64,000 nt of DNA from Solicoccozyma terricola (lineage: Eukaryota; Basidiomycota; Tremellomycetes; Filobasidiales; Piskurozymaceae). A program made the position numbers and the translations under genes. The notes under the pieces were generated by a model that saw only the letters and a list, made by a program, of their open reading frames with translations, was not told the origin of the DNA and searched no databases. Where the stretch lies: positions 350,601 to 414,600 of the forward strand of contig BCLD01000019.1 of the NCBI GenBank assembly GCA_001600875.1, in the 5' to 3' direction. Numbering within the stretch: position 1 is the first letter of the stretch; each line of letters opens with the position of its first letter. Below, in pieces: positions 1 through 16,706 of this stretch.

Positions 1-2714
<2,714 letters not shown>

Positions 2715-2965
2715 GGTGGAGTAGATGAGTGGTGTGTATGATACGAGTGAGGAATCGGTTGAGAGGGAGTGGACGCGTACTTTTGATAAATGGACGATGA
2801 ACGCGTTGAGGGAGGGGGAGGGAGGGGGGCGAGGAGGGTGGAGAGGAGAGGGGGTCTCACGATGGACACAGACACCATCGCCGTGCACATCACCATCACA
2901 CAGCACCCACCACCACCACCACCCACCCACTCACCCACCACCCACTCCCACCCACGCACCCCACC
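2715..2965. promoter_or_regulatory. shared divergent promoter, MCM6 / twinfilin
   Basis: 251 bases separate the two start codons, so both promoters must lie here or overlap the 5' ends. The stretch is strongly strand-asymmetric (a G-rich block near 2800-2850, then CCA/CAC repeats near 2880-2960). No TATA box is obvious. Confidence 0.5.
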
Positions 2966-4937
2966 ATGTCCGCACCATCCGGTATCCAGGTCCCTTCCTC
3001 CGTATCAGATTCATTCGCAGACGCAATCAGGAACGCACAATCCACAAGAGCAGTTGTCTTCGTCATTGAAGGAGGTGAGCGGGATATCATCTCTGGCTAG
3101 CACTCCCATACCCACCCCCTCCCAACTCAACTTCTAACCCCGACACAACAACCCACACACCCTACCCAGAATCATTCAAAACTTTAACCACAATCCCATC
3201 ATCAAAATCATTCAAAGAAGACATCTCTCTTCTCCTTCCTGCTTTACCCAACGCCAAGACATGTGCTAGTTTCGCATATAGGACGGATCAGAGGAGTGGA
3301 ACTGGTTGGGAATGGTTGTTAATTACATATGTTCCTGATGATGCTGGAGTGAGTCTGAGGGGGGGGGGGGGCCTCGATCCTTATCATATTTCTAACCTCC
3401 CATCCCAACCCTTCTCTCCCTCTCCCTCTCACTTCATAGGTCCGTCAGAAAATGCTTCAGGCATCAAGTAAAGCAGGTCTTTTAAAAGCATTAGGAGAAG
3501 GTCGATTCAAATCATCAATGTTCTTTACTTCTCCTGTACGTTCATCTTCTTCCCATTACGTATCTCCTCACGAATAACACCACGCTGAAACCACCCACAC
3601 CCAAACCCCCCTCCGGCAATCCATCATCATCATCATCATCAGTCCGATCTCACTCCATCCTCATTCTCAGACCATCTTTCCCATCTTGAAGCGCCACCTC
3701 CATTAACAGCTTCCGAAGCGATGTTAGCTCAAATTAAAATCGATGAAGAAGCAGAGGTGAAACGATCGTTGGGTGGTGGTGGTGGTGTTGGTGGTGTTGG
3801 TGGTGTTGGTGGTGGTGGTTTGATGGGTATGCAGAATGATAGAACTAGAGCGGCGTTGAGTGCGGTTAAAGGTGTTGGGTTGAAAATGGGAGCAGATGTT
3901 GAAGATGGTTTAAAAAGTTTGGGAAAGGCGGATGGGGTAGGCAGGGTTGTCATGTTGGTGAGTATGGAGTTAGCTACAGATGAACTCTATGAATCGGATG
4001 AGATGTTGATATGTCGTTGTTTTTTGGTTTCGTTTTTTTTCTTTTTTTCTCTCTCTCTCTTTGGCTAATAGCACATCGATCCACCCACGGAGAGTTTGAA
4101 GCTACATCTCGTCGAATCAATCTCACCTTCAAAATTATCATCCCGAATCCCTCCTAACGAACCTTGTTATACATTCTACGCATGGCCTTCTTCAATAACC
4201 TCCTCTCCAACAACGATGAAAATCTCCAACACATCCGAGGAGAAAGGTATTGAACAAAATGAGGGGTCTAAACCACCAACCACCACCGACTCGGATGTTG
4301 TAGATCCAGCGTCGATTCAACTTCCCGTCTCACCAACCGATGGAACTCCACCACCTAATTCCATCTCAGATGCTACAAGTCCTTTTATAAAATCATCGTC
4401 TTCACCGCCTGAAAAGATCTTGTTCATTTACACTTGTCCATCTACAAGTGCCGTTAGACATCGGATGATCTACTCGAGCGCTCTAAGAGGTGTCGTGAAA
4501 GATGCAGAGGATCGATTCGGGTTCAAAGTAGAAAAGAGGGTGAGTTTTTTTCGAGGAATGACTTCTCAATCATGTTTCGGGAAAAGCAAAAATCAACTGA
4601 ATAATGATGATCATTTTTCTTTTCTTTCCAGCTTGAAACATCCGATATATCCGATCTCACAGAATCATACCTCAAATCCGAACTTGAAGCGATCACCGTA
4701 CCATCGAATTCTAGACCGCCATCCACTGGACCTAATTACGGCGGAGGTCGACAATTCCCAATACCTCAGCGATCATCAACTACATCGTCTATCAATTCAG
4801 GCGTATCAGACGCTCCTTCAATCGTATCGTCAGGCGGAAGTTTACCGGATTCGGCGTTCTCAAAATTCGGACCGAGAGTTGGGTCGCCAGCGGGTGGTGG
4901 AGGTTTTGCGAGACCCAAGCCCGCTGGAAGGCGATGA
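2966..4937 (+). CDS. TWF1: twinfilin, two-ADF-H-domain actin regulator
   Basis: Twinfilin binds actin monomers and caps or disassembles filament ends. Hand splicing gives six exons: 2966-3074, 3170-3348, 3440-3535, 3643-3957, 4072-4539 and 4632-4937. The total is 1473 nt, 490 residues. The first ADF-H domain holds the family signature VRQKMLQASS near residue 100. A glycine/valine-rich insert (GGGVGGVGGVGG-like, near 3775-3820) and a Ser/Thr/Pro-rich insert (near 4220-4420) lie between or inside the domains and make the protein longer than the animal form (about 350 aa). The second ADF-H domain spans roughly exons 4-6. The C-terminus ends in a basic PKPAGRR tail, as twinfilins do for phosphoinositide or capping-protein contact. 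The start is the first ATG after the GC-rich leader and gives the short N-terminus expected for an ADF-H domain. Confidence 0.92.
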
Positions 4938-5379
4938 GGTGGACAGGTTGTAGTAGGAGGAGAATGTTAAAATACGTTGTAATATCATAGGTCGTTTTTG
5001 AGAACGAGCAATTCTTTGACCCCAACGTCAAGTCGATTCAGAGACACATATATATATATATATATGCAGAGGGTCTAGTGACGGAAGTTGCTAAAAGCAC
5101 AACAAAAAACGACGAGACAGGGAACGGGGTTTCACCATCAACGTAAGATATTCGACGTGCCTCTTTAGTCTAAAGACCTCAAACTCCCAAAGTTCCGTTC
5201 CGTTCTCCCGACCGATAACAGCCACGATACAAGTGAGGGATAGATATCGGTCGGATGTTGTGAAAAATAGAGAGGAAGACGATGGACAAAGACAAACAGA
5301 AAAATCGTCCGAGCTGAAACGTAGACCTCGCTCTCGACCCCAACATGGCGTAGACAGTTCGCAACTACGGCGCAACTCA
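4938..5379. other. convergent intergenic region with 3' UTRs
   Basis: Lies between the stop codons of twinfilin (+) and the Rheb homologue (-). It contains an (AT)n microsatellite at 5048-5065 and AT-rich stretches suitable for polyadenylation. No gene is seen. Confidence 0.6.
5048..5065. repeat. (AT)9 dinucleotide microsatellite
   Basis: Nine uninterrupted AT units in the 3' region shared by twinfilin and the Rheb homologue. Confidence 0.9.
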
Positions 5380-6521
5380 TTACTTGCCACCCCCCACCCA
5401 CGAGCTCCACCAGGATACCTTCTTCTTCTCCTCGGGAGGGTTGTAGACCCGTCGCATCTCGATCATGAGAAGGTTGAAGACGTCATCTATTGCAGAACAC
5501 GTTTTAGGAGACATCTCAATTTGACATGCGAGGGTCGAGTGAACAACTCACTGATGTGCTTGTTATCTTTCGCACTAGTTTCAATGAAGGCAGCTCCCAA
5601 TTTCTTTGCCAATCCCGCTCCTTCTTCCAACGATACTTGTCTGCACGCACATTCAATTCCCGTGAATCAGCTCTTCTCATCCCCCTCCGCNNNNNNNNNN
5701 NNNNNNNNNNNNNNNNNNNNNNNNNNNNNNNNNNNNNNNNNNNNNNNNNNNNNNNNNNNNNNNNNNNNNNNNNNNNNNNNNNNNNNNNNNNNNNNNNNNN
5801 NNNNNNNNNNNNNNNNNNNNNNNNNNNNNNNNNNNNNNNNNNNNNNNNNNNNNNNNNNNNNNCCCCCCCCTCCCCCTCCCCCGGCCCCACCCCCAACACT
5901 CACCTGTTCTCTCCCAAATCCGACTTCTGACCAACAATCACACAACAAACCGTATCCACGCCCTGAAACTCTGTGATCTTGTTATGCAGAGTTTTTATCA
6001 TTTGGAATGATTGACGAGACGCTATGGAGTAAACAAGAACGTATCCGTGGATACCAACTGCGTATTTATGATTGAAGAGGGAATATTCATCCTGAGGATT
6101 TTTTTTTTTTGGAAATTGCATTGCCTCGTTAGAAATCCTTGTACACCTACTTGCTAGTCGGGAATGGACTCTCCCTGGAAAAAGGGAAAATAGAAACTCA
6201 CTTGACCAGCAGTATCGATGATCTCACAATCGTACGGCGTCCCGTCCAAAACAATCTCCTTGTTATGAACCGCTTCGATCGTTGGATAATAAGAATCGGA
6301 AAAGGAATTCGGTTCAACGTATTGAGTGGTAAGCGATGATTTACCTGCGCAAAGACACGAAAAAAACACAGCTTCAAATTAGTCCATCTGCTTTAAGGCC
6401 CCCCCCCCCCGCCCGGGGNGGGGACACGCTTCCTAGACTAACCAACACTTCTACTCCCCATGATCAAGATCTTTCTCTGCATTCTCCGACCATTTGGATA
6501 TCCAGCAACAGCACCACTCAT
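5380..6521 (-). CDS. RHB1: Rheb-type small GTPase (core reading frame)
   Basis: Ras-superfamily GTPase of the Rheb branch, which acts upstream of TORC1 and in basic amino-acid uptake in fungi. Exons on the minus strand are 6521-6443, 6344-6202, 6091-5904, 5640-5552 and 5486-5380. The total is 606 nt, 201 aa. The P-loop GSRSVGKSS has the Rheb-specific Arg-Ser in place of the Ras glycines. Switch II is DTAGQDEYS and G5 is ETSAK. Two things are odd. The G4 motif reads QKSD instead of NKxD. The C-terminus ends in a Lys-rich, Trp-containing tail (KKKVSWWSSWVGGGK) with no CaaX box. Intron 3 contains the assembly gap, but the flanking splice sites (CAG|GTGAGT and GTGCAG|ACAAG) join in frame. The short start at 6521 matches normal Rheb N-termini. 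The same frame stays open up to 7316 (see separate entry). Confidence 0.88.
5691..5862. other. assembly gap (172 N)
   Basis: Unresolved bases inside intron 3 of the Rheb homologue, next to a C-rich run. There is also a single N at 6419 in its first intron, also within a C/G homopolymer. Both probably mark sequence hard to read through; neither seems to remove coding exons. Confidence 0.95.
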
Positions 6522-7316
6522 TATGTACTGTCCGTTTCCTTCCCTCGTTATCTCTCCGTGATCGTGTAACGTGTTCTCGTTTTCAAAGATGATATTCTGA
6601 GATTTTGATCGATCGTAATCACCAAAATCCTTTGAATGTTGTTGTTGTTGTTGTTGTTGTCCTTGTTGTTGATTGTTACCAAGGTGAGGTTGTGGATACT
6701 CTGTTGAATGTGATTGAGACGATGAAGGATGAGATGATTGGATAGAAGGTGTATATGTAGTTGTAGTGGTAGTACCAGAGAAGTAGCGATTTGAACGATG
6801 ACTCTGTCGTCTTCGAACTCGAGTCCCTTCGACTGTTGTCCAAACGGAAGTATCGAAAACCGTCGGAGAAAGCAATTGTTCGTCGTCGTCGTCATCGTCA
6901 TCATCATCGACGACGACAGGATGATGATGATGAGTTTGTCGAGGAGTACGATGTGAATCACACGACGACGAAGGACGTAATAACACGGACGGGCGTGGGC
7001 GTTTATGTTTCGACATGTAAATCCAATCATTGTCAAGATTCATGCCCATTCCACGAGGATCCAACCACATATCAGTATTTACGATATCGACCGACGATGG
7101 AGGTGTATAATCAGGACCCGAAGGAAGTGGTTGTATGATCCGATATTGTTGTGGTGTAGGACAAGTACGATTGAGCGCGTCGTAATTCACAGGACCGGTG
7201 GATTGTCGATGTTTGTGAGTGCGATGGGAGGTAGAGGAACGACGGGATGAAGGAGGAGATATGATGTCATGTGGGATATGTGGAAGGTGGCGAGTGTGAG
7301 TGTTCATGTCGTTCAT
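6522..7316 (-). other. open in-frame extension upstream of Rheb start
   Basis: The Rheb reading frame stays open for a further 265 codons to an ATG at 7316. The translation is low complexity: Ser/His/Arg-rich N-terminus, PPSS motifs, an acidic run of nine Asp near 6890-6915, a TTTTTTYTP stretch near 6755, a Gln-rich run near 6640-6670, then the core Rheb start. Such a length without a stop is unlikely by chance, but repeats of this kind also occur in 5' untranslated regions. It could be a real N-terminal extension (466 aa in total) or a stop-free leader; transcript data are needed to choose. Confidence 0.45.
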
Positions 7317-9431
7317 GACGAGTGGCGAGGGGTGTTAACAATGTTGTTGTAAGAGTTGAGTTATTGACGAGTTGAGTTGTTGACGAGTCGAGTTGTTGAC
7401 AATGTCAAGGAACGCAGGGTCAAGGACGAACCGTGGTGCCGTTGCCGTTATTCAAACGATCGTCAACACCCAAGTCACCCGAGGGATGGAAGAGAAAAAG
7501 GACCAGGGGAGGGAAGATGGACGAGGACGAGCGGCGGATGGAGACCAGCGGGGTGGGGTGGGGTTGAACGTCGAGACGGTGACGGCGACGGGGTCCGAGG
7601 TGGGGTTGGAAAATAACGGTCGTTTGAAGGAAGAAAAACAGAAAAAAAAACAAAAACCAGCACGGTCAGTGGATGTGTTCCGTTGTTAATGAAACCGAGT
7701 AAGAGCATAAGCAGGCAGGGATGATTGCATTTGGACCGGAAACCCCCTTTGACCACCGAACATGACCATATAGGTTCCCCCCCCCCCCCTCTCCTCTTTC
7801 AAACATATTCGCGCACCCAAACGACGTTCACGCGGATCAATGACGTTCATAGCGATATCCCTCAACATATGTCGCTCTCTCTCTCTCTCTCTTTTTTCCG
7901 GATTCGTATATCGGACGATCTGATAACCCCTGAAACGTATGATGATTACCGCGAGCGGGCCTCAACCACTCGATCACTCCGCGATGGATGATAGATCTGC
8001 TCATCCGCAGTCAATCCCCCCTCCGCCGCCGCCGCCGCCTCCGCCTCCGTCTCCGCGCTCGCCTCCGCTGCCTCCGTCTCCGTCTCTTTCCTCCGGAAGG
8101 GGAGGAGGACGCGGTGTGCATCCTTTGAGATCCTGATTAACGCGTTTACATCTCCCTCCCTCCCTCGTTTCCTCTAGAATCCAGTCGTCTCATACATCCC
8201 CTCCACCGAATCACCGGTTCACTCCCTTGCACCCAACCCCCGGTCACATCACCGTATCCACTCACGTTATACAAAAAATCAAAAAAAAAAACTGGTTTCT
8301 ACTCCTAACACAACTGTGATAGAACGAGTTGATTAGAATAGATGGAACCTGAGGTGGTTTCGATGTCGATATTGGATTTTGGATGGGATGGGATGGGATG
8401 GGATGGGATGGGATGGGATTTGTTGTAGGAAGAGCAAGACGGAGAGAGGGGGGGTGGTGGTTTGTAGAATGATGATTATGGATTCCCAGAATGGATTAAC
8501 GATAGATATCCCCAATGACGATGATGATGATGACGATCGATGATCGATGATCGATGATGATGAGAGACGGAGAGAGAGAGAGAGAGAGCGACGCCAAGAA
8601 AAGAAAAAGGAAAAAAAAAACGCAACGACTTGGATTTAGCTAAAAAATCATACCAACGGTTTTGGTAGGCAAACGATAGACCGATAGACCCTAGTTCATC
8701 GGGGACCCCCCCCCCCCCCCGGTTCCCCCCGTTCACACAATCCCCTAACCCCTTAATCATAACGAAGATATCCAATCACGGAATACTTCAATCGGATCAA
8801 ATAGGTATCGGAAGGTATCACCCCCCCCTCCTCCCCAAGATCCGAAATGGACACACTTTTGAATTCCAAAACTCCACCAAAATCGACTTTTCACTCCGAC
8901 AACCACGAACTTTGTACCCCCCCCCCCCCTCCTCCCCCGAGGTCTCCAATTTCTAGTTGGGACAGAGCACTTACCGATTTTATTTTAATTTGGATATTCA
9001 GTTCGTCTGAAATGAATTCAAATCCTTGAATTGATTCGATATTTTTCCCCCTACTAATCCGATTCGGCGGGGCGGGGTTGGGGGGGGGGGGGGGGTGGGT
9101 GGTTCGATTCGATTGGACAATGTACTACGGGGTTGTATGAGATGGGTGGGCCGGGAGGAAGGGGTGATGATGATGATGATATGGTAGATGTTGTAGATGG
9201 AGATGGAGATGGGGGGGATAACCTGGGTGGTGGTGGTGTCCGTGGGATGGATATTCCATCTATCCCGGGGCTGGGCTGGCTGGGCTGGGCTGTGGGGGGA
9301 AAGTCACGCGACACAGCGTGGGGGGGGGGGGATGAATGGGTTCATATATATACATTTATTACATACACCCATCATCTACCTCCCTCCCTCCCTCCCTCTT
9401 CACTTCCCCGTTGTCATTGTCGTCGTCGTCG
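7317..9431. other. 2.1 kb without a confident gene
   Basis: Homopolymers of C/G (near 7780, 8706, 8917, 9082, 9321), a CT run (near 7870), a CCG/CCT proline-coding-like repeat (near 8020-8090), GAT/CGATGATCGATGAT repeats (8518-8562) and the GGGAT array are present. On the minus strand some short protein-like pieces occur (for example 8975-9006, flanked by good splice signals), but I could not join them into a gene. A 49-codon Pro-rich frame on the plus strand (7984-8136) is compositionally biased and not convincing. Confidence 0.5.
8381..8419. repeat. GGGAT pentamer tandem array
   Basis: About seven and a half copies of the pentamer ATGGG. The complementary pentamer ATCCC recurs in a shorter array near 10324-10346. 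Confidence 0.9.
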
Positions 9432-10276
9432 TCATTGTCGTCGTCGAGGTGGATATAACATCCTATTCATCGTTCCAAGTGGTACATCGTATGGTTCAGG
9501 AGGGCCATGTTTAGTGTTCGTATTGGTATTGGTCTTGGTGTTGGTGTTACGAGGTGGGATTTGAGATTTGTGGTCTGTGTAATAAAATCAAAGGAAAGAA
9601 CAAGGATTGTAGTTAGATGAATCCCTCTTTTTTGATTAAGTGGGTCCCCGGGGGGGTCGGGGTCGAGGGGGGGGGGGATATTCACCTGTGATTATCGATA
9701 GATTATTGAATCCCGGTGTGTTATAAGCCATAAGTGCGAAATAGATGAAATAAGAAACGAGGACGATGATCATTGAATAACAAGGTATTATAACAGTCCA
9801 ATATCTAAAAAGTTCGATTTCCCCCCCGGCCCGCAAAACGTAAAACGTAATAACATGAGCGAAACATGACAACAACACTTATGGATATGTGATAATCCAA
9901 CCAAGGTGTTCCCCTCCGGGGCGCAGCGGATGATACTTAACTGGCTAGGTAACCAATCCATTCCTAATCCATTTACAAGCATTGATCTCGGTACAAATGC
10001 CCAAACTAATATCAACCCGAAAGCGATACAAGTTCCACATATGGTTATGAACCCGTTGGTAGCTTTAGTAGAAGGGAATACGCTGTTGTCGTCGTTGTCG
10101 TTGTCGTTGTCGTGGGGTGTCCGTTGGGAGGTGGAGGGAGAGTGGTAGGGTTGTTTGGGTGGCCATGGTGAGATTGGTGAGATTGGTGATATTGGATGAA
10201 GATCTGTGAGTGGTGGTGGAGTGATAGAGCGGGATGATGAGGTGGGGGAGGAGGGGGAGGTAGGGGAGGTTGACAT
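9432..10276 (-). CDS. GPI19: PIG-P, GPI-GlcNAc transferase subunit P
   Basis: Subunit of the ER complex that adds GlcNAc to phosphatidylinositol, the first step of GPI-anchor synthesis. Exons are 10276-9942, 9804-9686 and 9574-9432 (597 nt, 198 aa). After a Ser/Pro/Asn-Asp-rich N-terminus of about 75 residues comes the PIG-P domain. It has a first membrane helix beginning NGFITICGTCIAFGLIL, a WAFVP linker, LGMDWLPSQYW, and a second helix (VIIPCYSMIIVLVSYFIY). The conserved end reads YDVPLGTMNRMLYPP, where other PIG-P proteins have a D(L/I)P..xVNRxLY motif. The last exon also encodes a short (NT)n repeat. Intron 2 has a sense poly-C run directly after its donor. Length and topology (two helices, cytosolic ends) fit the family. 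Confidence 0.9.
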
Positions 10277-10947
10277 GGATGATTGATTGATTGATTGACT
10301 GAATGGATAGTTATACCCCCCCCTCCCATCCCATCCCATCCCATCCCCCCCCTGTGCGCCTGTAAACGCGTTCTCTCCGTCCAAAGCGCTGTACCGTCCT
10401 CCTCCCCCCGCCGACACCCCAAAGGGGTACGGACGGACACCATCACAAATCATACCCACATCACTCCCCCACTCCATCAAATACACAATCCATACATTCA
10501 TCACATACACACACACACACTCACACCCATCATCATCCCCTCCCGTTCAACTCGCATTATCATCCACATCGACCGGATTTGAAGACAACCAACAAACGCC
10601 GTACTCCGCGAGGGAGGTATTACCCCGTTAGCAAGCTATTCGGATCGAAATCTCCCCTCTTCTCCCCATCCTTCTCCCCCCTCCTAACCCTCCCTCCAAC
10701 CCAACAGCCGCGAACCCAACCGGAACACCCAGCGTCTCCTTTGGTTCTATATGGCTCCTCGATTTCCGGATGATACTAGATAAAAGGTAAAAAAAGAAAA
10801 CACCCAAACTCAGTATCGATTTCTTTCTCCCATTCCCCCTCCCCTCCCCTCCCCTCCCCTCTCACCTTCTTCGACTTGCTCGATACCCAACTGCCTACAA
10901 CGTCCCGCTCCGACTTGATACGCCCCCGGTCCCATTGATACGGTGCC
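10277..10947. promoter_or_regulatory. divergent promoter, PIG-P / FPK1-type kinase
   Basis: 670 bases between divergent start codons. It contains an ATCCC array (about 10324-10346), a TTGA repeat near 10280-10300, an (AC)n run near 10505-10520 and several CCCCT repeats near 10840-10860. No TATA box is evident. Confidence 0.45.
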
Positions 10948-14562
<3,615 letters not shown>

Positions 14563-14976
14563 GGGAGAGACGACCCTGGGAGACGACATGAGAGCGACCC
14601 GTGTACTCATCCACACAACTTTACGAATGTATCAGACCCCATCCTGTAGTCCTCAGCAGCATGCTCGATGTAGTATGGGCAATTGTAAATGAGTAAATGC
14701 AGACGCCGCCTCGGTCTCACGCTGGGCCAACTATATTCTCCACATCACTCCCTCACAGCTCAACCCGGTACTCCCTCCATCCTCGACGACATCACTATCG
14801 CCATCCTCACTACCAATCCACCCTCTCGTTGACCCACTTCCGACCAATAACGTCAGATCTTTTGTCCCCGAAAAAAAGATCACTGGTCAGTTAAATCGCA
14901 GTAGCATTCCTTCCTTGCCAAACCCTGACGATCATCGTCTCACCTAATCCCATCTTCTGCTCGTTCCAGTCAAGCA
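14563..14976. other. intergenic, kinase 3' end and RRM gene promoter
   Basis: Tandem genes are separated by 414 bases. The second half is pyrimidine-rich (CACTCCCTC-like) up to the ATG at 14977. No TATA box or other gene is seen. Confidence 0.5.
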
Positions 14977-16343
14977 ATGGCCGACCAAAACACAGCTCCC
15001 ACCGTTGAACCATCAACTCACACTCCCGTCGTCGGTGGAGTGGATGAGACCGTGGACGCCAAGAGGGTGAGTGCTCGAAATTTTCAAAAGGATGCAACAT
15101 TTCACCAACTGATATTGCCCCTCATGCTCAACGACTCCTTTCGATCGGTGTACGTGTTCTACCAGGTCTTCATCGGGAACGTCTCCTTCACATCGACCCA
15201 GGAGCAAGTAGAGGAGTTTGTCAAGCAAGGTGGCGGCAGCGTGTGAGTGGAATATACGCTATCAATGGGCGTTGGATGGCATCTAACTGTGGGAATCTCT
15301 TCAAAATTGCAGTGTCCAAGTCGAGCTGCCCACGACCTACGGTGGTCGACCAGGTGGATTCGCTTTCGTTGAGTATGCCACCGAGTCAGATGCTGCTTCT
15401 GCTATCGAGAAGCTCCAGGGACTGAGTGAGTTGGAAGCAACCTTCATGTGCTAGGCGGCATGATATTGACGCGCCACATTTCCATTCAGCCTTCAACGAG
15501 CGAGAAGTCACCGTCGCACTAGCCAAACCTGCTAGCGTCAAGAAGAAGGAAAGGGCAGAGAAAGCTGCGATTCGCAAAGCCAAGAAGAAGGCTGAGCGTT
15601 CCGAGAAGGCGGTTGAGGCGACTGGGTCGGAGCCAGTGGCTCAAGCCTCGGCGAGCGCTGGCGCGACCGCGGTTGTCGGAGAGGATGGCGAGGTGAAGAA
15701 GACGAAGAAGAAGAGCAAGTCGAAGGTGTGTGCGGTGTAGACGGCGTTGCATCTCCCGTTCATGCTGACACGGATGAATAACCGCTCAGAGCCGTCGCGG
15801 ACGTCGTCAACCCGAAGCAGGTGATGACGCTCCAGCGGAGGATGGACAGACTGAGGGTGAGGTGAAGAAGAGCGCTGCGCGCATCGACGATGCCGTGGAT
15901 GGCGCTGGTGCCGCTAAGCATGACCGCAAGCCCAAGGAGAAGCGGTTCACCAACACTGGCGAGTTGAGCAAGGTGCGTTTTTCGAACGCTTATTTCAAGA
16001 GGGTGAAGACGCTGAAATTCCCTCTTTTCAGACCCTTGTGTTCGTTGCCAACCTGCCCTTCGAAGTCGATGACGCCGGTTTGTCCAACCTGTTCACCGAG
16101 CTCAACCTCGATGTCAAATCCGCTCGTATCATTACCAAGCCCAACTTCCGCAACAAGGAGGGCCCACCGAGGTCGAAGGGTTTCGGTTTCGTCGAAGTGG
16201 CGAACGAGGAGCAGCAGAAGGCTGCGGTTGAGAAACTAACTGGCTACAAGTTTGGAGAGCGGGAGATCACGATCAAGGTTGCAAACACGAGGGCTCCCAT
16301 CGAGGGCGTTGAGGGTGCAGAGGGTGTGACCGAGCAGGCTTAA
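14977..16343 (+). CDS. two-RRM RNA-binding protein
   Basis: RNA-binding protein with two RRM domains separated by a basic linker. Exons are 14977-15066, 15166-15242, 15313-15425, 15490-15725, 15790-15972 and 16032-16343 (1011 nt, 336 aa). RRM1 has RNP2 VFIGNVSF (near residue 31) and RNP1 GGFAFVEYA. The linker is rich in Lys/Arg/Glu and contains KKTKKKSKSK and SRRGRRQP (nuclear-localisation-like). RRM2 has RNP2 LVFVANLPF and RNP1 SKGFGFVEVA. Layout resembles yeast Sbp1/Rnp1-type proteins, but the linker lacks clear RGG repeats, so I do not give a symbol. It may act in mRNA handling or ribosome biogenesis; this is inference from the domain layout. Confidence 0.85.
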
Positions 16344-16706
16344 AGGGGGTAGCAGGCATGGTGAGTGTGGGATGTTTCTGAGAAGATACTGTCTTGTGCC
16401 TGATTGAACCGAACCATTCTCTACGACAGGCAAACGTTTGACGAAAGACTTTATAAACTAGCAAACAAAGTTGAGGTTTCTAATCTTTATTTATTTATTT
16501 ACGAAGGGAAATGTTTTCTTTTGTTCATGTTGGTCCTTGGAGTTACCAAAAAGGCAGGCGAAGCTGCCCTGTTTCTTCTTTTCTATTTTTCATGACGATG
16601 ATCATTTAGGTTTCCTTGCATACGGAAAAACCCTCCCCATTATCATATTGATCGACGAGATATCGACTACAAACGTTTTAGCGGCCTAGTAGAAGTACAA
16701 TCACTT
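16344..16706. other. convergent intergenic region
   Basis: Lies between the stop codons of the RRM gene (+) and the TSNG-repeat gene (-). It includes T/A-rich stretches (for example tttatttatttattt near 16488) suitable for polyadenylation. No gene is seen. Confidence 0.6.

Noticed and set aside
8360..8430. GGGAT array as an internal telomeric repeat
   Set aside because: The unit differs from fungal telomere repeats (TTAGGG-like), and the region is flanked by ordinary genes.
8975..9006. DELNIQIKIKS as the first strand of a SUMO gene
   Set aside because: No ubiquitin-like core or terminal GG could be found downstream on the same strand.
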